This document shows, one piece after another, positions 49,853 to 59,992 of a stretch of 64,000 nt of DNA (the first letter of the stretch is position 1; each line of letters starts with the position of its first letter). The notes beneath the pieces were generated by a model, which worked only from the letters and a program-made list of their open reading frames with translations, was not told the origin of the DNA and searched no databases. The stretch covers positions 42,353,327 through 42,417,326 of the forward strand of contig CM049308.1 in NCBI GenBank assembly GCA_026874595.1. The letters run 5' to 3'. The stretch is from Sipunculus nudus (Eukaryota; Annelida; Sipuncula; Golfingiida; Sipunculidae). A program made the position numbers and the translations under genes.

Positions 49853-51318
49853 TGTCTCCCGACCATATTCAGGATCATTTGTTTCTTGGCCTCCTGTTTC
49901 ACAAAGTTAGCCAGAAGACTGAAGGTAATTGCTTCACCGCTCTCACGCCTTCTGTCAATCAAACCACGCCATTTATCATGGAGGAAAAGGTAACTTTCCA
50001 ATGAGTTTCCTTAGATTATCAGGATACTCCAACACCCTTACCGCATCTATACTTTTCACGGCATTATCACATTCACAGAGAAAAATGGCATATCTGTCTA
50101 AAGCTTTGGGTTTATCAGCACCAATGACAGGCCACTCTAAGGCTCTTTTTACAAATGCATGAGCTACCACTTCCTTATTCCCATAGCGCTCTTTTAGCTC
50201 ATTCAATGCTGCAGGATAGCCCACGTCAGCATTCAAGAAGCTGAACCCCTGTACAATTTTGTTTGCCTCTCCTGTAGTATATTGTTCCAGATATGTCATT
50301 AATTCATCCAGGCTCTCACTGTTTACTACAATTTTTGTTTGAAACTGTCTAATAAATTGATGATATTCTAGTGGGTCACCACTAAACCTTTTGATGTCTG
50401 TTACTGGTTTATGCATTTGTTTCAACAATGAGCTTATTACATCGCCAGACTGCCTGACTGAATCACCCATAGGGGTACTGTACAAGGGACCCTGATTTAC
50501 TTTCAGTGCTTCTGACCCTACATTACCTGCAGTAGTGTTTGTATCTGTGACATATTTATCATAATCAACTACATCATGCATATGATTGGTGACAGAACAT
50601 CTTTGATTGGGGTAAGATCTTACAGAACTTATTCTAGTAACAACAGATGCATCATCATCATTCAATACATTTTGTTTTCTGCTGACGTCACCACTTTCAT
50701 GCCAATTAAGTTGGCTTGGCCTAAACCTAGGAGCATGCACATTCAACTCAGATCTGACCTGACCTTGAGATCCAGCAACTTCACGTCGGTGTACAGTGTC
50801 TCTGTTAATGTCAGCATGCATTAAACCAAAATGTTCCTTCCTGCTGTATGGTAGCTGAATCTGATACTTGACCCTGGGCTGGGAAACTTGATGACACTCC
50901 CGGGGTAGGCTGGGCCTGGCTGCGTGTCTCATGGCTTGCGTGGCTGTCAAGCCCCTGTTCGGAGGGCAGGTCAACAGAGGTCACATGCTTCTCTTTAAAC
51001 GTCACCTCCGATGTACTGCTTGGTGTTTTTACTGGCCCACTGCTATTACTTTCGTATTCTTGCAGGACCTTTACCCGCGCCTCAGTTACCTCCAATTCTG
51101 TTTGTAATTCCAAGGCATCTTGCTGTTGTTCTAATTTCAGTTTTTCTAACTGTAATGCCTGCTTTTTCTTTAAAGCACAAGCTTTTCCTTAGCTTAACAG
51201 AAGTAACGCTAGATGTTTTGCTGGAGGTTTGACTAGCGCTATCAAACTCTGTAACTGAGTCCTGAATCTGTTCACTTTGATCTTCAAGCACAGTTTCTTC
51301 CAATTCCAACTTATCCAT
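49810..51318 (-). pseudogene. BEL Gag, broken by frame changes
   Basis: The likely start is ATG at 51318 (MDKLELEETVLEDQ), 25 bp inside the 5' LTR. Four frames follow: 51318-51082, 51113-50811, 50974-49976 and 50001-49810, each overlapping the next. The third holds the Pao-type Gag core (VTDIKRFSGDPLEYHQFIRQ). The N-terminal part is a Glu-rich likely coiled coil. At least three small indels are implied. Confidence 0.85.
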
Positions 51319-51319
51319 A

Positions 51320-51328
51320 CTGGATCCA
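51320..51328 (-). other. Possible primer binding site of the BEL element
   Basis: TGGATCCAG on the minus strand starts 16 bp inside the 5' LTR and ends just before the gag ATG. Primer sites begin TGG because tRNAs end CCA. The offset from the LTR is larger than usual, so this is tentative. Confidence 0.35.
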
Positions 51329-51343
51329 AATTTTGTTAATAAA

Positions 51344-52048
51344 TGTAGCGAATCTACAGTTTGTCAATCAGTCAACACACTGACACCAAATAAAGCAAAA
51401 TCCATTTAATGTGTCCATAAAGGTATGTTAAAGCAGATTAACTGCAATGAACAGAAATATATCATAAGTACATTGCCCTTTATGAGATTGAATAAAGTAA
51501 ACACAAACAGATCATTGATTGATTGTTCAAATAAAAACTGACTTAAGTAAACATTAATGAATCATAGGTAAATGTTCTTGTATCAAAAGTTATATAACCA
51601 TTATATTGCAGAATGAATAAAACAACTGAAGTATTTAAACAGACAAACTCTTAATGCTTTCCTATTATCAGTACTGTAAAAATGACAAAATGATTGATCC
51701 TTAGTGTTATCAGTAAATATGTGTACATCTATTTAACTCTAAACTATTGAATAACTCACCAAAATTGTTTGATCTCTACCCAATAGCATTGGAACAAAGA
51801 CTGTGCTGATCTGGATTGTAACAGGCTGTATTGTGGACTGAAGCGCCAAAGTAACGACCCCTCTCTATATCCCCTACACAGGGGTGACAATAAGGCCAAG
51901 CAATAAAATATCCGTTTCTCTAAATCTTAAGCAATAATCATTAACTGTGCATGTTCACAAAATAAAGAATACAAGTAATTTTAATCTAATAACTAATATA
52001 TACATTGATTCAGACATGCACCACTATATATGTTATTTGGCCATAACA
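51344..52048 (-). repeat. 5' LTR of the BEL element
   Basis: 705 bp. It differs from the 3' LTR at nine positions by eye, mostly transitions. On the minus strand the LTR starts tgttatggccaaataac and ends gattcgctaca. Confidence 0.95.
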
Positions 52049-52053
52049 AGCAG

Positions 52054-52059
52054 GCATGG
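52054..52059 (+). CDS. DUF4706 gene exon 2, right part and donor
   Basis: The six bases gcatgg follow the second AGCAG and precede gtgagc, a strong splice donor at 52060. Together with 44338-44383 they complete a 52-bp exon in frame. Further exons were not found. Confidence 0.45.
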
Positions 52060-52091
52060 GTGAGCAATATTTTGGCAGTGGTTATACATCT

Positions 52092-52113
52092 CCCCCCCCC
52101 CCCCCCCCCCCCC
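52092..52113. repeat. C22 homopolymer tract
   Basis: Twenty-two consecutive C residues about 30 bp inside the intron after exon 2. Confidence 0.97.
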
Positions 52114-52419
52114 GGTCAGACTAATTACAAAAATACACTGGAAAATGCTGAAATAACACCAAAAAAAACACAGGAGTACTCTGAAATAACACCAAAATTC
52201 ACAGATATAACAATTATTATAATCATTAAACACTGAAATAACATCAAAATACACTAAAAATACAATTTTGTACAATATATATGAGATAAGATAACATTTA
52301 TTAGCCTTCAGTTCCAGGAATTTGTTGACTTGCACTTCATTACATAAACATAAATAAATACATAACACTAACACAAAGTATTAGACCTTGTATGTAAAAA
52401 TAAGCATGTAAAAGGGATA
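52114..52419. other. AT-rich intronic sequence
   Basis: Contains loosely repeated aaataacaccaaaa phrases at about 52150, 52185 and 52230. No coding signal. Confidence 0.5.
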
Positions 52420-53930
52420 ATATTGACAAGAATATTTTTAAAAGCTTTTAAAAAATGTAGATTCATGATTTTAGATATTCCTCATGCCAGGCAATGTTTA
52501 CAATCACAGGTATACAGCTCTCTGTGGGTATATAAAAACGGCTGTACATGGATTATAAACAATTGGTATCCATACTCAACTGAATTCAAGGTTTTGCCAT
52601 GAGTGAGATATATCTGTATTATAATTTTGCATTCAATATGCATCTGTAGTAATTTTTAGCGAACCTGTGAGCTAATGCAATGGTGTGGCGGTGTCTGTCA
52701 TCCATTGTCTGTATGTTTACCTATACTATTTCGAAAACAACTGGAGCTAGCATCATGAAATTTAATGCAAAATATTAGCCATCTGAAAAACTCTTCATTT
52801 TCTTAGATTTTATAGAGAAAAAGCTAAAAAACCTTTAAAAATCTTCTCCTCTGAAACAGTCAAGCCAAATTGTTCAATATTTCACAGAAATAATCTTTTT
52901 ATACCTGGTACCATCTCTCTCAAGTTTGTTTGAATGGTTCAAGTTTGGTGAATTTTGGCCGAGTTATAGGAAGTTGAACTAAGTCATCTGTCCAAAAAAG
53001 CATACTAAAGTGACAATCTCAGAAATGGCCGGAGCTATCATCACCAAATTTTATGCCAATGTTGGTCACATGAGTCATATCTGAAATTGAGGAATTGGTG
53101 GCGCCACCTGCATTGACCTTTTTTAGTACGGGGGTCATTGGTCATCTGTACATTAACCCGTTATTTCTCAGAAATAGCAGGAGCTACCATCCCCAGATTT
53201 TATACAATAATCTGTCACATATCAAATGTCATGGGATTCAGCTTATTTAGTGGCTATCTGCATTTACTTAGATTTTATAGGGAAAAAGTTGAAAAACCTT
53301 CAAAAGTCTATTTATAGCTTTGACAGACTGCCAACTGTGTCAGATTATGCAACAGGTCAAGAGTTCACTCAGTGCAGCCAGGTACAGGTCAAAAGTTCAC
53401 TCAGTCTAGCCAGGTGCAGGTCATTAGCCAGCAAATTTGTCTCAGTTTACTCAGGGCAACTACCTTTCTCACCTAAGCTCGGTCAGCCCCATGCATCAGA
53501 CTCAAGGTAAGTTTGATGTATTGGTCTGGTATTTTGACCTGTCTATGTGTCTTTGATGTGGCTTTCTCGTTCACAAATAGGTGTCGCCACCTACAATGAC
53601 TTTTGCACAGTGTATGTGCCTGCTTATTTCTACAGAGGAATTTGATATATCAGCCTGAAATGGGGCATATGTATACATATCAAATAGCTTTGCCTTATAC
53701 AAGACTGGTGGTGTCAGCTACAATCATTTTTGTGTTGTGTGTACCAATGCCAGAATTTCAGCAGTGATGTTTGTGTAATTGTTTCTTATTCAAGATGTTT
53801 AGTACTTGCATTGTTCATATACATGAGAAGTAATGGTCCAGCATTGAAGCATTATACCGGGTGTATTTCCAGTGCACAGGTTCGCATTAGGCCTGTAGGC
53901 CTTGTGTTATTGTATCCCCAGACAAAGTCG
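52420..53930 (+). repeat. Old dispersed repeat, copy 2
   Basis: Co-linear with 38.2-39.4 kb and 42.0-42.2 kb, with a perfect GGTGGCGCCACC at 53097-53108. It ends at about 53916, where the nested element at 53918 begins. The equivalent point in copy 1 (about 42178) reads ttattgtactgatagc without that insertion. Confidence 0.8.
53327..53506 (+). CDS. Candidate internal exon, 180 bp
   Basis: Acceptor tagctttgacag before 53327 and a perfect donor (tcaag|gtaagt) after 53506. One frame is open (includes LPTVSDYATGQEFTQCSQVQ), with phase 2 at both ends, so it could be skipped without a frameshift. The DUF4706 exon 2 ends in phase 1, so the two cannot be joined directly. It contains an internal ~34-bp duplication (aggtcaagagttcactcag / aggtcaaaagttcactcag). 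No family was recognised. Confidence 0.25.
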
Positions 53931-55640
53931 GGGGATACTATGTTTTCATACCGGTCCCGCTGCCGCCGCCACATATAAATCTTGTTGGCGCGATAACCCA
54001 AAAAATATTTCACAAAACTTGACCAAACTTGGTATATGTATAGATATCGGTAAGAGGACGACGCCTATTTAAAATGAGGTCATGACCTTTACTAGGAGAG
54101 TGTCCTTGACCTTGAATAGGTCCAATTTTGGGGAAAATCACACAATTTCTTTAATATCTCAAGAAATCTTGCTTGGATTTATCCCAAAATCAAGTTGATG
54201 GAAGATCATGGATAGGGTTGTCATATTCCAGAAACTGGTGGTGCCATCTATTATTCTTTACTTGTTTTCGTGCTCTTTAATACCCCCAAAATTGCCACCT
54301 TACAGTACTGTGAGCATTATAAGTCAAAAACTAATGGACAGATTTCTTTTATATTATGCATATACATAGGTATGGGTTATGGGATGATGTTTATTTAAAT
54401 TGGGGTCATGACCTTTCCTATGAGAGTGGCCTTGACCTTGAATATTGCCATATATAGTGAAAATCACACACCTCTTATGATATATCCAGTGTTGATAGCC
54501 ATATGGATTTCAAACGTGACTTATGTATGGCCCACCACTAAAGTAAGAACCCTATAGGTTCTAGGGTCATGAGGCCAAAGGTCAAGGTCACTGGACTGGC
54601 ATCTTAAAAGATACTGAGGATGCATTTTAAGCCAAACTTTCATCCCAGGTCTTCCATCTTGAATATATAGCTCACTTGCCAATAGTGGATGATCCATATC
54701 AATTTTGGGGTCACAGGGTCAAAGGTTAAGGCCACAGGAGCTATCTGTCCAAAAATTAGTTTCTGGATGATAATTCCTGCTTTTATTGATGTATTGATTT
54801 CAAACTTGACTTATATATGTCCCATTGAAAAAGCAAGACTCCAATTGATTTTGGGGTCATGAGGTCAAAGGTCAAGGTCACAGGACACATCTTTAAAAAG
54901 AATGTGGATGCATTTTCAGCCAAACATTTCATCTCAGACCTTTCATCTTGCACATATAGTTCATCTGCCTATAGAGGAAGACCCCTATCAGTTTTGAAGT
55001 CACAAGGTCAAAGGTGAAGGTCACAGGAGCCATCTGTCCAAAAATTAGTTTCTGGATGATAATTCCTTCTTTTATTCGTGTATGGATTTCAAACTTGACT
55101 TGTATTTGACCCATTGGAAAAGCAAGACCGGAATTGATTTTGGGGTCATGAGTTCAAAGGTCAAGGTGACAGGAAACCTCTTTAAAAAGATTGTGGATGC
55201 ATTTTCAGCCAAACAATTCATCTCAGAACTTTCATCTTGCACATATAGTTCACCTGCCAAGAGTGGAAGACCCCTATCAATTTTGAGGTCACAAGGTTAA
55301 AGGTGAAGGTCACAGGAGCCATCTGTCCAAAAATTAGTTTCTGGATGATAATTCCTGTTTTTATTGATGGATGGATTTCAAACTTGACTTGTATATGTCC
55401 CATTGGAAAAGCAAGACCGGAATTGATTTTGGGGTCATGAGGTCAAAGGTCAAGGTCACAGGACACATCTTTAAAAAGATCAAGGTCACAGGACCAACAT
55501 CTTCAACAAGATTGTGGATTGATAGATGGAAGAAACAATAAATATGCCAAGTGTCAGTATATGCTGCTAAAAATGGGAGCCTATTCTTAAAAGGGGGGGC
55601 CTACTATGTCTGGGGATACTCTGGCACCTGCGGTGCCAAG
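53918..55640. mobile_element. Non-autonomous element with internal ~290-bp AGGTCA-rich tandem units
   Basis: Starts tatccccagacaaagt, and tactatgtctggggata near 55600-55616 is its inverted counterpart; both are next to TA. Internally about three units of roughly 290 bp repeat (gaggtcaaaggtcaaggtca near 54575, 54862, 55150 and 55440). No transposase is present. The remnant at 13858-14100 shows similarity past the proposed right end (through gcggtgcc), so the true boundary could lie near 55640 and the TIR reading is provisional. Confidence 0.55.
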
Positions 55641-55960
55641 AAATGTCTAGTTTTTTATGCATTTTTTCTCTTTTTTTTGAGCATTAAAAGATGCAGTCGT
55701 TTGTTAACAGGGCACAAATCGTAACCAGTGAACCTAGATTCTTCTAATGTGACACACAGAGAGGTCCATGAAAAGTCCCCTAATAAACCTGAAATTAGGT
55801 ATCTGTTACCCATATCCTTCATATGAAAGCTATGGGGCTCAGAAGTACCCCCCCCCCCCCCAGGATAATGGAAAATTTGATACAAAAGCTCCAGTATCTG
55901 AACAACAAATGCATGGATCACCATGATTCTTTTCGTGCATATTGATCATGGAATGTTTCA
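55641..55960. other. Unassigned, with C14 tract
   Basis: C14 at 55848-55861. The minus-strand 89-codon frame crossing it is not supported. Confidence 0.5.
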
Positions 55961-57310
55961 TTAGTTCCTCAGACTGGTGGTGCCACCTGTATTTTTAGCT
56001 CTGCTGACTATAAGTCATCTGAGCTATAGTCATGGTCCATTGTCCGTCGTCCGTCCGGATGTTCGTCTGTCCGTCCGTAGATGTGGCACGTTTTGAAACC
56101 GTAAGACCTAGGAATCCAAAATTTGGCATAATGTTACATATCAAAACCACTTGTCTGTGGTTTTTCCTCATATTTACCATGAATAATCCTCTATATAGTT
56201 CCTATGTACATGCCTGTAATTAGGTCTGTATTATATAATTTAAAATAGTTATGGGCCCAAACATAAGGCATTTTGTAAATAATCAGGACAGAAATTTGAT
56301 CACTTAACACAAAACGTGTTAAAGCTAAGCACTTTTTTTATCCAGTAATATTACTTTTATTAATCAAAATTAAATTGTATACCCAAATTAGATCAAAATC
56401 TTTTAAATTTTTTAAAATATTAGCAAAATTAAAAAATTGGTACCTTAAATTTTGCCCAACTTTGACCATGGCACGTTTTTTTCCTGTAACTGCTGTGGAT
56501 TTAATTATATCCGCCAAACCAATTATTGGGTCACATGTGAACTGGTGCCTAACCAAGTGACCTTGACCTCTGACCTTTCCTCTCTGCCAAGCATCTGTTT
56601 GTGCGTCTGTTTCCACACATAAACCCACATATCTCGAACCGTTTGACCAATCAGGAAAAAATTTTACACAAATGTAGCCCTTGGATAGCTTTATAACATA
56701 CACAAAAATGGTGGTGCCACCTGCTGCCATTTTTGCACAGCGTCCATCTGTTTGTCTGCCTTGGGTTAAAATCACTCTTATCTTTGCAGTTGTTTGACAA
56801 AATTACATGAAAATCAGCATGCGTATACATCCCGCAAAGCTTTCTTGATTTTATGACAGGTGGCGCCACCTACATTCATGTTCACGCTGCTGACATTAAT
56901 GCTTATATCTTTGGACTCATTTGACCAATCAGGAAAAAAAAATTACGCAAATGTATCCCTTGGATATCTTTATAACATACACAAAAATGGTGGCGCCACC
57001 TGCAGCCATTTTTGCACAGCATCCATCTGTTTGTCTGCTGTGAGATAAAATCACTCATATCTTCGCAGTGGTTTGACTTTTCCACATGAAATTTTGCATG
57101 TTTATACATCTTGGGTAGTTTCTCGTTCAAATAACCTGTGGCGCCACCTACAGTCATGTTTATGTGGCACAGATCCATTCTAATATGTAACACATGTTAC
57201 TCTATTTCCCCTTGCCACTCAATCCATGCTTCACTTCACCTGTCCTTCTCTGATTTTGGCGGATACACGTAGTCGCTTGTCGACTACCCATATTCTAGTT
57301 TTCAGAGCAT
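55961..57310 (+). repeat. Old dispersed repeat, copy 3, with GGTGGCGCCACC units
   Basis: Starts near tttagctctgctgactataa and ttgtccgtcgtccgtccgg. Between 56560 and 57150 it consists of ~130-150 bp units, each with a tttgaccaatcaggaaaa-like phrase and ending in the palindrome at 56710, 56859, 56989 and 57137. It ends with the ttggcggatacacgtagtcg segment shared with copy 1. Open frames at 56338-57193 follow the repeat and are not genes. Confidence 0.8.
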
Positions 57311-58169
57311 GTTTTTGTTAGCATTTCAACTGTTAACACCAAAAATTTGAAACCAGTTGATTAGAAACTGTAGATTTTATTCAAGTTTTCAAGCACTTGT
57401 CACATATTGTTTACATCAAGCTAGTGTTATGCAGTTCCTTTAATTTGGCATACAGTGAGTGTCTCCAAAATCCCCTACCATGCCAAGAATTCGGTCACTA
57501 AGACTTAATTCCTTCGAGATATTAATGTAAAACTTCATTTTTCCGTTAAAAACCCATTGTTACACTTTAAGACTGCCTAATATCAAAACCACTGATCTGA
57601 CTTTGATCATATATGATATACATATTTTTCTATACATTCTGTATGCACATGCCAGAAATGATGTCAGTATTGCGTAATTTTTTTAAGTTATGGGCCCAAA
57701 CATAATGTACTTTTTAAAAAATCAAGAAATATATTTACTTTCCTAAGATGAGAATTGCTGAAGCTGGAGACTTTTTTTCAGGAATATAACTTTATTTAAT
57801 AAAGATTCAATTGTTTACCAAAAATTAGATCTGAATTTTGCAAATTTTCAAGTTATTAGCATAAATAAAAAATCAATCCCTTAAATTTTGTCCAACTTTG
57901 GTAATGGCACGTTTTTTCCCTGTAAGCACTGTTGATTTAATTTTCACAGCATATATACATAAGGATTTAATATTTTAAAATCTGAAATTTCAAAGGAATT
58001 GATTGAAAAGAGTAGCCTTTATTCAAGTTTTCATACACCATGTCAAGTGTTGTTTTCATCTAGCCCACCTAGTAGTACAGCCTTCATATGCATTATGTAA
58101 CCCAACGGAGGCAGCTTGCCTTGGCTCAGTTTGGCCACTACTAGCAGGCTTCCCTTCTGCCCTGCACCT
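57311..58169 (+). repeat. Direct duplication of the 56.1-56.5 kb segment
   Basis: ttatgggcccaaacata, caaattagatc, ccttaaattttg, ccaactttg and atggcacgtttttt occur in the same order in 56240-56515 and 57690-57945. A second short duplication (ttattcaagttttca with flanking aagt) links 57375 and 58019. Confidence 0.7.
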
Positions 58170-58184
58170 CCCCCCCCCCCCCCC
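58170..58184. repeat. C15 homopolymer tract
   Basis: Fifteen consecutive C residues. Confidence 0.95.
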
Positions 58185-58314
58185 AGATGGTGCATTAACT
58201 AGATGAATGTTATAATTTTCTGTATTTCATTTTATTCTTGGCTATGCAATGCTACATTTTAGATTTTGTATTTACCACAAGGGTTATTATGATTAAGGCT
58301 TTAAACTCCAATAA

Positions 58315-58375
58315 CGCCCGCCAGGGCGCGTATTTGTCACGGGCCTGTAGTTCAAAGGCGCCCGCCCGGGCGCGC
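58315..58375. repeat. Pair of GC-rich imperfect palindromes
   Basis: cgcccgccagggcgcg at 58315-58330 and gcgcccgcccgggcgcgc at 58358-58375, about 43 bp apart, both able to form GC stems in AT-rich DNA. Confidence 0.7.
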
Positions 58376-59819
58376 TAAAGCCCATTTTACATACCCGTAA
58401 TTGGGGCAAGTTTTGGGGGTGAAATGTCTATTGTCATCCATCATATTTGTACTTAAATGAAAGAGAAAAACGTCAAGTGTTGTTCTAACATGTGACCAAG
58501 ATCCAAACTGGCGCGAACGCAGACTTGTTGGAAAAATATAAAAATGATTGACTTTCACTCACGTGGCCTTGTTACGTGGGCCCTGGTAACATGTTAGCCA
58601 TGACAACATGACACTCAGGCCTTCTGAAATAAACTGATAGGGCCTGGAGTCATGATGGCAGTCACAACAGAACGCCCATTCTAAGGGTCGGATCAAAATA
58701 TTTCATGTCTGGTATTATTTGGCATCACAGGCTTATATAGTCGTATTATATGTGCTTAATATCGAAGAAAAAATGTTGTTACACAAAAATAATTACATTT
58801 ATTACCTTCTTTCATCACTGTGGCACCGATTCACGTGAAGCGGTGTTTCGCATTCAAAAGTGAAGGTGTCATGGCGCGGTCGTATATGTAAACTTGGAAG
58901 TCGGAAGCCGGACGCCGGAAACCAAGGAATCGTTTTATAAATAATGCAGTTTAAAGCATATACAAAATGCTAACGCTTCAATACCGTTTTGTTTTTTTCC
59001 CCGATAGAATAAGATCTTTATTATCATTCTGTGAAGAATAATAGTTATCCATTCTTCAATCTGAACGTTATGGACGATTTTGTGCTCGGAAGCAATCTCG
59101 GAAGTCAGTCAGAAGTGCTGGGATGTTATCCAATGTGTATAACTCGGAAGTCACAGAGACGCACTGGTTAACTTGTGGTCAGTTAAGAGCCACAGCCCAA
59201 TGCAGTTTCATTATAATTATAGTTGCATGCATATATTAAAATTGCTTATGCATGATTCTGCTTTAAATGCGTGAATAACACAAAACATGATACATAATCG
59301 GAAAAACTATAAGTTCTTAATTTTTTTATTTGTAAATTTAATATATATATATATATATATATGAATATATATATATATAAACATATATGTGATGGTATTT
59401 TCACGTAATATATTTCACCCTATCTAGAGCTATGTTTTGTGAAAATTATTTATATTAACATGGGGATGGTATGGGAAGGGGTAAATTTTTAAAATATGCA
59501 ATGTAAAGAGGATATATTGAGGCACCTTAAACGAAAGATTATGAAGATTTTCTGTTCCACAACTATACTCCTACATGTATTGGAACAATGTATTCAAACT
59601 TCAGGTTGTTGGGCTTTAATATTTATATTTCTATAACATTACGGTATAAATTGGAAGGTCCAAATATTCAAAAGTTCGTAACATGTTAATGTCAATGATG
59701 AAATGCGCGTCTATACATTTATAACTTGCAAAATGTCACTACTAGTATTTAAATGTAGTAATCGTTGTAAAATAATTGATATGTTAAAGTCTTATGACAA
59801 TCTTTGCATTTCACCGAAT

Positions 59820-59992
59820 TTTGTGATCTGAGAGCGCACATGCAGACTCGGACAGCACAGTGCGCGAGTCTGAGTATCAGCCGAGGAGCCGTGAGATTTT
59901 TCACGGTCGATCCCACCCCGAGCTGAGCTCTGTGGGGAGACCGTGTATGACTCACACGGTACTGCGATGGGGGGGGGGGGGGGGGGGGGGGG
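59820..59992. other. GC-rich patch with G24 tract
   Basis: About 150 bp of GC- and CpG-rich DNA (gagccgtgagatttttcacgg includes an inverted repeat) followed by 24 consecutive G (59969-59992). It could be a regulatory island or a gene remnant; the frames here run through the G-tract and are unreliable. Confidence 0.5.

Larger units (their letters stand above)
44384..52048 (-). mobile_element. BEL/Pao LTR retrotransposon, full length, disrupted coding
   Basis: Two 705-bp LTRs beginning TG and ending CA (as tgtagcga...ccataaca on the plus strand) are flanked by an exact AGCAG duplication (44379-44383 and 52049-52053). Gag-pol lies on the minus strand in the order Gag, zinc knuckles, protease, reverse transcriptase, RNase H, integrase. 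RNase H before an HHCC/DDE integrase, with a Pao-type Gag and a long C-terminal integrase extension, identifies BEL/Pao. By hand count the LTRs differ at nine of 705 positions. The coding region has at least three in-frame stops and several frame changes, so this copy is inactive. Confidence 0.95.

Noticed and set aside
44016-53506. Joining DUF4706 exon 2 directly to the 53327-53506 candidate exon
   Set aside because: Exon 2 ends in phase 1 whereas the later exon needs phase 2 input.
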